Source: Symbiodinium natans (lineage: Eukaryota > Sar > Dinophyceae > Suessiales > Symbiodiniaceae). Taken from it: a DNA stretch of 62,000 bases. Positions 40,915-51,400 of this stretch are shown here, one piece after another (the first letter of the stretch is position 1; the number at the start of each line of letters is the position of its first letter). The notes under the pieces are model-generated. The model worked only from the letters and a program-made list of their open reading frames with translations, did not search any database and was not told where the DNA came from. Where the stretch lies: positions 22,501 to 84,500 of the forward strand of contig CAJNDS010002076.1 of NCBI GenBank assembly GCA_905221605.1, read 5' to 3'. Both the position numbers and the translations under genes were made by a program.

Positions 40915-42100
40915 CTGTTGATGGACGAATCCTGCTTATGCAGCTCATCCCTTCCGAACCCTGAATCGAAACATTGCCGTCCTTGCAATGCTTCGAAAGT
41001 GCATGTGTGTGAATGACCGAAATCCTGCATCACCCATATGCGCACGCAACATTGAAATTCGACGGGTGCGGGGAGCTCGATTACCAACCGTCGCACACGT
41101 GTAACGCAGGGGGTCATGCAAGATTTTGTCCATCCACAGTCTCGGACAAGATAATTGACTGACTTGTTGGCAAGAGTTGTTGCTGGAATGGCTTTTGGGA
41201 AGATTGTCGGAGAATGGCCTTTGGGAAGAATGTCCGAGATGTGTTTTTTGCAGCTTCAAGCCAAAGCTCTCCTCTTTCTCGGGTGTGGCTGAGCACCAAA
41301 GAGCAGAAATGTCGCGTTTCAAATTCGTTCCTGTAGTTTCAAATTAGTTTCAAAATAGTTTCAAAATCCAGTTGCAAAATCGCTGTTAAGGGGAAACTGC
41401 ATTTTCCTACGTGCGACTTAAAAAATGAAGGAATCTCAGAGATTCCTGGTTTTCAAAAAGCGCGGACAGAAATTTGCAGTTCCCCCTTAACAGCGATTTT
41501 GCAACTGGATTTTGAAACTAATTTGAAACTGACTGGAAACTAATTTGAAACTATGGAAACAATTTGAAACTTGAAAAACACCACATTCCGGACTTTCTGC
41601 CCCATTCTGGCCCCTCACATCGGCCCTCAGTAACTTTGGTCAGCCGTGACTAGACCAGAGTTTCCAGTCTTCAGACTGTTGATGGACGAAATCCTGCATC
41701 ATTTTATCATGCAGCTCATCCCTTCCGAACCCTGAATCTTAACATTGCCGTCCTTGCAAAATGCTTCGAAAGTGCATGTGTGTGAATAACCAAAATCCTG
41801 CATGCGATTTTGCAACTGGATTTTGAAACTAATTTGAAACTGACTGAAAACCAATTTGAAACTATGGAAACAATTTGAAACTTGAAAAATACCACATTCC
41901 GGACTTTCTGCCCCATCCTGGCCCCTCACATACGGCCCTCAGTTGACTTTGGTCAGCCGTGACTAGAGACCAGAGTTTCCAAAAACTGTGTGTGAATGAC
42001 CAAAATCCTGCATCACCCATATGCGCACGCAACATTGAAATTCGACGGGTGCGGGAAGCTTGATGACCAACCGTCGCACACGTGTAACGCAGGGGGGGTC
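40915..42100. repeat. Patchwork of diverged duplicated segments
   Basis: Segment B (40915-41113) recurs in part at 41675-41803 and, for its distal half, at 41988-42095. Segment A (41493-41666) recurs at 41804-41981. Copies differ by small indels and scattered substitutions, so they are older than the LINE copies to the right. Segment B contains GTGTGTGAATGACC and CGCACACGTGTAACGCAGGGGG in both copies. Confidence 0.8.
41356..41520. repeat. Foldback element with 46-bp inverted arms
   Basis: The left arm (41356-41401) and right arm (41475-41520) are near-perfect reverse complements: TAGTTTCAAAATCCAGTTGC and onward matches with one mismatch near GGGGAAACTGCA. The 73-bp loop includes its own small palindrome, GAATCTCAGAGATTC. 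The outer flanks repeat the GTTTCAAATTAGTTTC motif, so the pairing may extend further. This resembles a MITE or foldback transposon; no transposase is present. Confidence 0.75.
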
Positions 42101-43149
42101 CATCCACAGTGCCACCGCGCAACCTTCTGCACTATACAAGCTTGGGAAAGGGGGACAAACAAACAAAGCTTGCACGGTTGCTTTTTTGGATCCTTTTGCA
42201 GTCGAGTCAAATCACATTGATCAACAGCCTTTTGCCCGGCAGCCAGCCCAGGCGGCCAAGGCCCCGCAGCCAAGCACAAAACAACAATGCCCGCAAACCT
42301 TCTATTTTTGTTGCCTTTGCATTGAGTTGAGCCTACCTGCCTACTCACCATGGGGACAACACAACAAATTGAATCAGAACATGGCCAAACCGTGATTGGC
42401 AGTACAAAGACGGCTGCCCCTGACCCCAGCTATGCGGCATGGTGAATCATCTTACAGACTATGAAACTTGTCTCGGCAAGTCTGGGTCAGCAGGGATACC
42501 AAGCTTGCCGCTTGCTTTGACAAGGTTAGGCTTGCCGCAAGCTTGCCTCTTACCAAGAGTGACTTGCCTCCGAAACCAAAAATCTACCAACGCCCACCAA
42601 AATCACTAGGTGGAGGGCACCTCTTACGCCGTTGAAACTCGTGGCACAGCTACGGGGCCTAAGGGACCTCAGGTCAAGACTACACTCAACCCTCACAGCA
42701 CGAAGTGCGGACTCTTTTCACTGCGCTGTTCACAGCTTCTCGAGCTCCGCTCGTCTTGAGCCAATGCGAGCACGGCTCTCCAGCTTCAAACACTGTCTGC
42801 CAGACATGGGAAAACAAAGGTACTTCAGGTGAAAACACTCAGCCATGGAACTTCTACTCCTAAACACTGTGGGTAGGTTCCTAGCACCTCTTAGGTGCTC
42901 TGCTGAGCTCTGTGCAGACCTAAACTGGCTTGAGTCACTTCTGGTCACCAAATACCAGGTCACAAACAGGAAACGAGTTCCGACAAACGAGTTTCGAGAA
43001 AACGAACAGAAAACGGTTCTTCCTACTCAAAACAAGATCTCACCAAGCCAAAACAAATCTGCACTGCCTGACATGTCCTCGTGCCTATGCTTCACACTCA
43101 TAGCAGACAACTCAAGTGCATATCACGTGTCAACTGGGAAACTAGGAGG
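42101..43149. other. Unassigned stretch left of the long repeat pair
   Basis: No recognisable coding sequence. Telomere-like heptads, common to the left, are rare from here on. Confidence 0.4.
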
Positions 43150-44478
43150 GTCACAGATATCACTCGAAAGCGGGCTGAGTCGCTAGCCAGGTTAGGCTCT
43201 TCGGAACCGGAGTTCCGGTAGGTATTAACTATGCACGGAAAAGGGACTCTCGAGGTGTCCTTGGCCTGCTTGACACGGCCGTACTATGTGCAGGGAGCAC
43301 CGAGAGAAGAAAAAGGGCCTAACCAGTTCCGCGAGAAGCTCGGCGGCCTACGGCTACTCACTGGTTTGGCACTGTACAAAGCCCTAGGCAAAATGTTCTG
43401 CAGGTTGAACTGCCTGGTCTGTACTGCCTACCCTATCAGCCCTGCCAGTACAGGGGAGAAACTCACCCACTTCCGGCTCACTCAGAAAAGGCAGAAGGTC
43501 TGGAACCGATACATGGGCAATGCCTGTACTAAACTGAACGCAAGTGGCTTGGCAAAGTCGCCAACCTCCGGCACAGGCCTAGGCTTTCTCGCCCTTACTA
43601 ACCTAGGCCCCAGGAACTCATGCCGCAGCAGCACTGAGCTCCTGTTAGCCCCGTTTGCTGACCTGGCTTTCTCGCACTTACTCACCAGGGAGGGGAACCA
43701 GCTTTCTCGCTCTTACTAACTGGTTCAACCTCAGCGGCTCCAAGGAGCCCATACCACTTGCACGCAGGGAGGGCTTGGTTGATTTGGGCAGCTCAGTTGG
43801 GCAGGCTTTCAGGCACCGAGCCACAGCCTTTAACCTCCACAATCTGGTGCCTCTGGCTGTCCGTCAGCCAAGCATTGGTCCCTAACAACAACGCCTGCCG
43901 CTAGGCTTCCTCCAAGATGGGCTTGCACCACCCGGAGAGAAACAACAGCACCCTGCAGGAATCTCAAAGGAGATCCTCGACAGGCCAAACACGGGTAACC
44001 CCAAACTGATGCAGGGAAATGCCCTAAACCTCATACGGTCGGCGTACTAGGATCCTCGTCCGTTCCTGCCACACCTCAGCGCCCTCCCTCCCCTCATCAA
44101 CCAGTGAGGATCTTCAGGGTGCGGTTCTAACGTTATCCTTTCGTGCGCTGTGTTTGCGAGAACCCCGTGTTGGGCCTGTGGAAGACCCACAAGCACCTGA
44201 GCCCGAAAACCCGGTCCAGCGGTCTGCTGCACAGACCGAGCAAAGGGGCCGAACCGGTGTCAGGCTGAACAAAAGCCGCATCGAGGCGGCCTGTCCTGCA
44301 GGGTGTCCATCGGAACAACTGCGAAAATATTCCGACGGATGGATCTGGGTACGTGCCGGGACTGAGCACTTCTGCTTGCATTCTTACAACCTGCATCCTT
44401 ATGCGATCATTAAATGATCCAATTCTATGCAAGATTCTCCGTGGTGCCCTATGGCACTCGCAGTTTGGGAACGGACTC
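43150..44478. repeat. Long direct repeat, left copy
   Basis: Collinear at a constant offset of 2506 bp with 45656-46984. I noticed about four substitutions (for example at 43499, 43978, 44316 and 44466), so identity is about 99.7% and the duplication is recent. The left edge begins with GGTCACAGATATCA followed by CTCGAAAGC; the right edge is TTTGGGAA followed by unrelated CGGACTCACAGG. It contains a plus-strand ORF of 162 codons (43231-43719, ATG start) with no recognisable domain, and three copies of (G)CTTTCTCGC(C/A/T)CTTACT. Confidence 0.9.
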
Positions 44479-44608
44479 ACAGGACCGTCGCTGATTGGAC
44501 GGGGAGAAGCTTCACCCGTGACAAAGGGATTCCGGAGGGTGAGCATCTCACCCTTGATTCTGGCAGGGCATAGCTCCTGCAATTTGGGTGGGTTGGGGCC
44601 GGATTAGG

Positions 44609-45526
44609 TCAGACCTCCCAGGGGACGTCTTCCAAGTCTTCAAAGCCACACACCAGCCAATCACTGTTGCCTGCTTCTTCTGGGGAGTCTAGATCCTGAG
44701 AACACCCTTCCTCAAGGAAGGTCCAGCCATGTGCGCTGGCTGCAGAAGACAGCGGCGCCAGCATAGGTTCTACGGGCTCCGTACCTTGGTGACCTAACTG
44801 ACGCAAGTTAGCAAGGGAAGCGTAGTCCAGAAACACCGGTCTCCTAACTGCTTGGTCGAAACTCGGCCAGCTCCACGTGCACGCTAGGAAGCTTTCTAGA
44901 CAAAGGGCACAGTAGAGCTCGATGCGTCTTCCATTCTCTCCATGCAAGATCGCTGGTTGCCTTTTCCCAGGACCGGGCAAGAAGTTGAGGTTATGGGTTG
45001 GAATGTTACCACAGCCAGTGCAATTAAAGTTTAAAAGGCGAAGCCACTGCACGGGCGGGTCGCCTCCCGTTCCCCCGTGGACCTCTGCTGGGTCTTCCAT
45101 GCATCTCCATTGCCCACAGGGTCCGGCTCGGACTGTTTTGCCGGATTTGCTGGTGCGAACAAAATACACGCTGCTGTCCTCGGAGAGGAGCAGCCACTCT
45201 TTCCGGCCCTTGTGATGCCAGCGAAAGCAGAGTGCTTGGTGGAAAGTCCTGCATTGGCTGGGACCACAATTGGCTCTATGGGCCCAAGTTCGCTCTGGAT
45301 TTGCCAGGCTGCTCGAGCATCTTACCTGGTCTTCCAAGGCTGGAGAAACTCCACAGCCGGCTGTAAGAGGACTCGCATAAGGGAAGAGTTCCCCAAGCCG
45401 GGCTGCTTCGCCCTCCAGTCGGGCCGTGCCTTCTTTCTGGCTCTCTGCAGAGCAAGTTGGGTGAGATGACTCCAACCCATCACTTGCTGGCAGTGAGGAT
45501 CTCGACTGCACAGGTGCTCTGGACAT
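44609..45526 (-). CDS. 305-residue protein of unknown function between the long repeats
   Basis: ATG at 45526, stop at 44609. Polar, Ser/Gly/Glu-rich N-terminus; a middle part with WLLLSEDSSVYFVRTSKSGK; then CTGCGN about 50 residues before CALC, which could form a zinc-binding site; acidic C-terminus (FEDLEDVPWEV). No family recognised. It lies on the same strand as the copia remnant and starts about 80 nt after a sequence resembling a primer-binding site (45604-45616), so it could be the 5' (gag-like) ORF of a copia relative or a captured host gene. An alternative is a retroposed gene: TGGCTCAAG, the last nine bases of the dinoflagellate spliced leader, lies about 120 nt upstream. Confidence 0.45.
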   Translation of the reverse strand: MSRAPVQSRSSLPASDGLESSHPTCSAESQKEGTARLEGEAARLGELFPYASPLTAGCGVSPALEDQVRCSSSLANPERTWAHRANCGPSQCRTFHQALCFRWHHKGRKEWLLLSEDSSVYFVRTSKSGKTVRAGPCGQWRCMEDPAEVHGGTGGDPPVQWLRLLNFNCTGCGNIPTHNLNFLPGPGKRQPAILHGENGRRIELYCALCLESFLACTWSWPSFDQAVRRPVFLDYASLANLRQLGHQGTEPVEPMLAPLSSAASAHGWTFLEEGCSQDLDSPEEAGNSDWLVCGFEDLEDVPWEV

Positions 45527-45603
45527 GGCTCAAATGAAGGCTGTGAAAAAGCAGGCCTGGTACCCAAAACAGTTAGGGGACTCGAGGCTGGTTCACACAG
45601 CTA

Positions 45604-45657
45604 CCGCTCTGCTACCTGTGCACCCCACCGGGGTTGAGCCGAGATCTTGAGCCAGGT
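45604..45657 (-). promoter_or_regulatory. Possible short LTR end and primer-binding site
   Basis: Read on the minus strand, a TGATATATGTGACC motif begins a stretch of about 50 bp that ends in GTGCACA and is followed at once by GGTAGCAGAGCGG. That 13-mer matches the complement of a eukaryotic initiator-tRNA-Met 3' end, the usual copia primer, apart from the first T. A TG...CA boundary plus such a primer site is what a copia LTR end looks like, though an LTR this short would be unusual. Confidence 0.35.
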
Positions 45658-46984
45658 CACATATATCACTCGAAAGCGGGCTGAGTCGCTAGCCAGGTTA
45701 GGCTCTTCGGAACCGGAGTTCCGGTAGGTATTAACTATGCACGGAAAAGGGACTCTCGAGGTGTCCTTGGCCTGCTTGACACGGCCGTACTATGTGCAGG
45801 GAGCACCGAGAGAAGAAAAAGGGCCTAACCAGTTCCGCGAGAAGCTCGGCGGCCTACGGCTACTCACTGGTTTGGCACTGTACAAAGCCCTAGGCAAAAT
45901 GTTCTGCAGGTTGAACTGCCTGGTCTGTACTGCCTACCCTATCAGCCCTGCCAGTACAGGGGAGAAACTCACCCACTTCCGGCTCACTCAGAAAAGGCAA
46001 AAGGTCTGGAACCGATACATGGGCAATGCCTGTACTAAACTGAACGCAAGTGGCTTGGCAAAGTCGCCAACCTCCGGCACAGGCCTAGGCTTTCTCGCCC
46101 TTACTAACCTAGGCCCCAGGAACTCATGCCGCAGCAGCACTGAGCTCCTGTTAGCCCCGTTTGCTGACCTGGCTTTCTCGCACTTACTCACCAGGGAGGG
46201 GAACCAGCTTTCTCGCTCTTACTAACTGGTTCAACCTCAGCGGCTCCAAGGAGCCCATACCACTTGCACGCAGGGAGGGCTTGGTTGATTTGGGCAGCTC
46301 AGTTGGGCAGGCTTTCAGGCACCGAGCCACAGCCTTTAACCTCCACAATCTGGTGCCTCTGGCTGTCCGTCAGCCAAGCATTGGTCCCTAACAACAACGC
46401 CTGCCGCTAGGCTTCCTCCAAGATGGGCTTGCACCACCCGGAGAGAAACAACAGCACCCTGCAGGAATCTCAAAGGAAATCCTCGACAGGCCAAACACGG
46501 GTAACCCCAAACTGATGCAGGGAAATGCCCTAAACCTCATACGGTCGGCGTACTAGGATCCTCGTCCGTTCCTGCCACACCTCAGCGCCCTCCCTCCCCT
46601 CATCAACCAGTGAGGATCTTCAGGGTGCGGTTCTAACGTTATCCTTTCGTGCGCTGTGTTTGCGAGAACCCCGTGTTGGGCCTGTGGAAGACCCACAAGC
46701 ACCTGAGCCCGAAAACCCGGTCCAGCGGTCTGCTGCACAGACCGAGCAAAGGGGCCGAACCGGTGTCAGGCTGAACAAAAGCCGCATCGAGGCGGCCTGT
46801 CCTGCAGGGTGTCCATCGGAACGACTGCGAAAATATTCCGACGGATGGATCTGGGTACGTGCCGGGACTGAGCACTTCTGCTTGCATTCTTACAACCTGC
46901 ATCCTTATGCGATCATTAAATGATCCAATTCTATGCAAGATTCTCCGTGGTGCCCTATGGCACTCTCAGTTTGGGAAGGTCACA
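45656..46984. repeat. Long direct repeat, right copy
   Basis: Second copy of the 1.3-kb repeat. It starts with GGTCACATATATCA, one base different from the left copy, and its TTTGGGAA end is followed by GGTCACAGATATCA (46977-46990). The copy is thus bracketed by a 14-bp direct repeat, as expected of a target-site duplication. It carries the same 162-codon plus-strand ORF (45737-46225). Confidence 0.9.
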
Positions 46985-46992
46985 GATATCAA

Positions 46993-47001
46993 CTCCCCCT
47001 C
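46993..47001 (-). other. Polypurine tract of the copia remnant
   Basis: On the minus strand GAGGGGGAG lies about 200 bp past the copia stop codon and two bases before TGATATCTGTGACC. This is the expected position of the plus-strand primer and 3' LTR start. Confidence 0.45.
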
Positions 47002-47203
47002 ATGACCAAGAGTTTCACTGTTGGTCACGTCAACTAAGCTCCACGCAAAGTCAACTAAGCTTCTCGCCGGGCCATGGATTCCGGCGCATTCCTCAGTCCT
47101 AGACCGCTGCACTGCTGCAGACCGCTGGAGGTCGACTGACTCTCGCAAAGTAACCTGGCTGGGCGGGTGGGCGGGTCAGCCAGGGCGGGCGGGTGGGCTC
47201 AAA

Positions 47204-48123
47204 TTACCGCAGTCGCAAGCTTTCCAGGGCGACGTCCGCGAAAGCTGGCGGATAGTGCTGCGTTGCTTTGAGATCAAAGTCTCGTGAATGATCTCCCTTG
47301 CAGGTACATGCAAACGTTTCTGACATGGTTCGCACAAACTGTTCATCGTTCGACATCAGTTTCCAAATCTTTCGGATAGGTAATCCATCTCTGCCTACCA
47401 AGCCTGAAACACAGCCGTGCACTTCGCCAGTGTAATGGGTTCGTTGCTTTGCAAACGAACGGGTGCTTGCCCATCCCCAGTAGGCACACCGCTGCGGCCA
47501 TTCTATGACCCATACCCCCACTTGCGGGTGGTTCACCATCACTAAGAAGCTCCGCCAGAGCTTGCGATGCACCGTGAATAAAGCTTGTAGATGGTCCTGA
47601 TAGCCCGGCCGATCTTCGTGTCGCCGTTGGTACGGGCTACCTCCGGTACAAGGAGTGCTGCTCCAGAAAACAACCTTCATCCCCCATTCTCTCGCAACAT
47701 TCATTGCAGACATGACCCGCTCCACGGTGTCATTTGAGGTTCCGTCAACCCCTTGAGTAATCGGCAGGACAAATACTTGGTGCACACTTCCTTGCAGGTA
47801 CAGATTCGAACGTGAACTCGTGCAAAACTCGATCAGCAAAGTCGAATATTCAGTCTCGAGTTCGCATAGCCGACAGAAAGCTTCGTATTCGAGGTTGTCC
47901 GGCCCGAGTATCGAATCTAGCACTCCAGACAGCAACAAGCAAGACCTGATTGCTGGGACCTCTCGGAAATCGATGTTGGTGACATCTTCTAATCCGAGGG
48001 TTGCTGTATGCTTTGCTGTTTGGAGGCGATTTAAATTCTTTGTGAGAAGATCGCTCACATTCTCGGTTCCGGCCACTCCCTCTACTGCTAACTCGCCGCT
48101 ATGGACACGGTCTTGGATAAAGC
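47204..48123 (-). pseudogene. Copia-type Pol C-terminus (RNase H end), 5'-truncated by the LINE
   Basis: From the target sequence at 48123 the frame reads FIQDRVHSGELAV, then VAGTENVSDLLTKNL, the hallmark end of a Ty1/copia RNase H (the ADxLTK motif). About 230 further residues form a Cys/Trp-containing C-terminal extension (EWPQRCAYW, VHGCVSGL, FACTCKGDHSRDF), of a kind I associate with dinoflagellate copia elements. The integrase, reverse transcriptase and most of RNase H are missing because the LINE is inserted here. The open frame continues upstream of 48123 for 12 codons, but those come from the LINE tail. Confidence 0.8.
48111..48123. repeat. Target-site duplication, 3' side of LINE copy 1
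   Basis: TCTTGGATAAAGC, identical to 58644-58656, followed by an 8-T run (A tail of the minus-strand LINE, 48124-48131). Confidence 0.75.
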
Positions 48124-48414
48124 TTTTTTTTGCTTTGCAGCGCAATGCCATGTCTGGCACCTAGCGAGTCCGAAGCAGACACTGTGGTCCGGCTGCATGA
48201 GAGCAGCGAGCTAAGCTCCTAACTACACAAGACTTGTGGCCCCGGCACGAATGCCCAAGCAGGCCAACCACGGAAAACGAGTGAAAAGAGAGGAGTCCGA
48301 CACCCAAAGCACTGCACTTTCGCTCGTCAGCGCGCGACAGTGACATGCGACATGTAATCGGCAAGAGGAAAGGCGTCCCAATCCAAAAGCCACATGTGCA
48401 TGCAGGGCCGTAAC

Positions 48415-51400
48415 TCAGCTAGACGCATCTGTGAAGCAGGCCTTGGAATATATCAGGATGTACACATTGAGTGAAAGCTGTACAGCATCCTTCTGAAGAA
48501 GAGGTTTTGCAGTGGTATGATCGTCCGTGTAATATCGTCTGTCTTCACTCATAAGAACAGCTCTGTAGTGCCCGGAAGTGGGGTGTGGACCAAGATGAAC
48601 AATGCAGGCATGAAGTCTGTACAGCTGTCTGGTGGTCACGAGGTCAACGTCGAACACCGGGACGCTTAACGTGCTGGTGATATCAACAGGGCAACTACTT
48701 TTTTGCAATGACTCTTCTTCAACGCCAAAACGATTGAGCTGCACAATAAGGTGCGATGGCGCTGTCAGCAATCCCGCAAATCCGGCCTGAGCATGCCATT
48801 GATCCAACAGGGCTTGAGGTGTGCAGTGAGCTGAGAGGGGAACCGATAGAAGAAGTGGCATTGTGCTGCCAGCCTCCTCAATACTGATACGTCCCTCAGC
48901 AAGAACTCGTCGCTGCCAGTGGCCCTCGTAGTATTCTGCAAACCCTTTGTCCTGGAGGAACGCAATGAGTTCGGCAGCATCATGCTGCCTGTTGGGCTCG
49001 CTCCATTGTCGCATAAGGTTGCGCCACAACAAAAGCTGCCATACATTCAAAGGCTTGCGTTCTTTGAGGGCCGAACTTAGTGTCCTCATCAGTCCTGCGG
49101 GCAGTGAGGGTTGACCCGAACGGCATGCAGTCCAAAGAAGGGCAAGTATGATTGCATTGGTATAGCATGTGTTACCACTGTTGACAAGCTTTGCACGGAG
49201 AATGTGCTGCTGGTCCATGCCATGCAAAGGCGACAAATGTGGAGGTGTGGCGGTATGGCTGGTGGGTGAGGCGTGAATCCGGCCTGCATCTGGGTGATCG
49301 ATGGTCGACTGCCCTCCTCCAGTGGGGCAAGATCCCCTGTCTGAAGGTACTTGGAGAGCTGCTTCTCGAGGTTGGATCGACTGAGACGTTCCTGGCGATG
49401 TGTCATGCCCACTACCTGAGTGCACGCGTTCCCCGCTAGTCGCAGGAGGTTGGAGTGAAGCTCGTTTGCCTGCTCCGACCGAAGGGCAATGGACAGCATG
49501 AACGTGACGGTGGGACTCTTGAGCTCTGGTGCCAACGGGCGAGTCGGATGGAACCTGGTGATGACCTGGGGATCCTGGGACATTCGCAGGAGGTCTTTCA
49601 CTTGCTGATGGGCGTCCTCGAGGGAGATGGGGCTCCGGGCAGTGTCCGTAAGCAGCTTGTTCTCCTCGAAGGACCACTTCAGGTAGAGCCACTGTCCGTC
49701 CTTGATGAAGCCCATTTTCGTTAAGTGAGTCTTGGTTTCCTCCGTGAGCTTGGCCGGGTTTGTCCTGGCTTCGAGCTCTGTGAGGAGGCACAGCCACAGG
49801 ATGTGTCGCAGTGGGGCCTTCACCTCTCCTGTCTCCCGAAGCTCCTTCCACTTCTGGGCAGCCGTGAACATCGCTTCCGGGACTCCCGCTGGAAGTCCAG
49901 TCCGGAGCCACAGGACCAGTGAGGTGTCGAGAGCCAAGATCCTCAGTGCATCTCCCTGGCGTAGCACAAGGCGGATCAGCATCTGACAAAGAAGGAACAG
50001 GTTTTGATCGCTGAGGCCCTGCTGCTTGTCCGAAGAGCGCCTGGAACGAAAGGCTGGCTGCTGAGGGCCCCGACTGGATCCCTTGCCCTTGCCGTGGCGT
50101 CCGCTCCCCCCCTTTTGCACTATCTCCTTGGTGCGCTGCTGCTTCGAAGCCCTTTCCGGGGCATCCTCCTGCTCCTTCTCCGCCTGCTGGCTGGGCATGA
50201 ATCTCTTGAAGAGGTTCAGCTCTTCCCCATCTGGAATCTCGGTAGCGTTTGCTGACATAGTCGAGACCTGAGGGTGTCAGGCCAGATTGCAGCATGGCAT
50301 ACATAGATTGCCACAGCACATAGCAGCCAGTTGCATGTGTGCCCTCAAAGGTGGACTTAGGTATGTGCTGACCACAGTACACGCAGGGCTTTCGCGTTCG
50401 AACACAGGAGGCAAGCACTTCCGAATGCTCGAGCCGATCAAGACAGTCCTTATGTTTGGCACGCATATGTACCTTGATGCGCGACGGATTTGCTGCATAT
50501 AGCCCGCATTCAGGACAAAAGTTTTTCATCCTAGCATGAAGTTGGCCTGCTCCGACTACCCGTCTCCATTCTGGACCTGTGGTGACAGCAAGTGCTGTGT
50601 AGGAGCTTTCCTGTGAGATCGTCTGCACAAAAGTGGATACAGGGGAATGGTCACCCAACTCGGAGGTGTTGGCATCCGTATTCGGCGCCGGCTCATTCGA
50701 GGCAGTCGGAGGCACAGCGGTGTCAATGTTGGCCTGTGTGGTTGTGGCGGCGGTCATGACAGGGCAGTTACCAAGCAGGATATGAGAGTTGAAGTTGCGC
50801 CAACCATTAAACTCATGCAGGCAATGCTTGCATGTGGGCACTCCATGCAGCGCATGCTCGACTTGATTCTGCATTTGTGCCTGTTTCCGCTTTTCAAGGA
50901 TCTTGGCTTGGCCATGGCTTTTGACCCTATGTACTTGCAGCAGGCCTGCAGTGGCGAAGCACGAGGGGCAATCTGGGCATTGGTATGTGCGGGAGATCAC
51001 AGCATCGACAGGTGTAAGTTGTGCACGGTCCTGGGTGGAGCCCAACCCTGTGGCATAGGTGGATGAAAGAAGGGCATGCCACTGTGTGACGCGGGTGATG
51101 TGCAGATCGGCCTGTGCCTCGTACCGCCGGCAGTTGGTCCCAACCTCGGCCGAAAGGATGCACAGCGGCTGAAATTTCCATTTTTCAAGAAAATCCCTAG
51201 TGGTTTCATGCGTGTGATGGGCCAGCTGCCCGGTGATCGCTCGAAGTTGTCTGGCAACGTATCCAACCACTTGGATCTGTTCATGGACAGACAGAAGGAG
51301 AGACGTGAGTCCATACTTTAGTGTGGGCCAAATGATGGCCTTCCAGAGTTGCACCCTCTTGATCGTCGATAAGACATTCTTGGTGCATAGGATGTGTCGC

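Noticed and set aside
43231-43719. 162-residue ORF in both long repeats as a definite gene
   Set aside because: Identical in the two copies only because the duplication is recent; no domain and no independent sign of selection, so noted only within the repeat entries.
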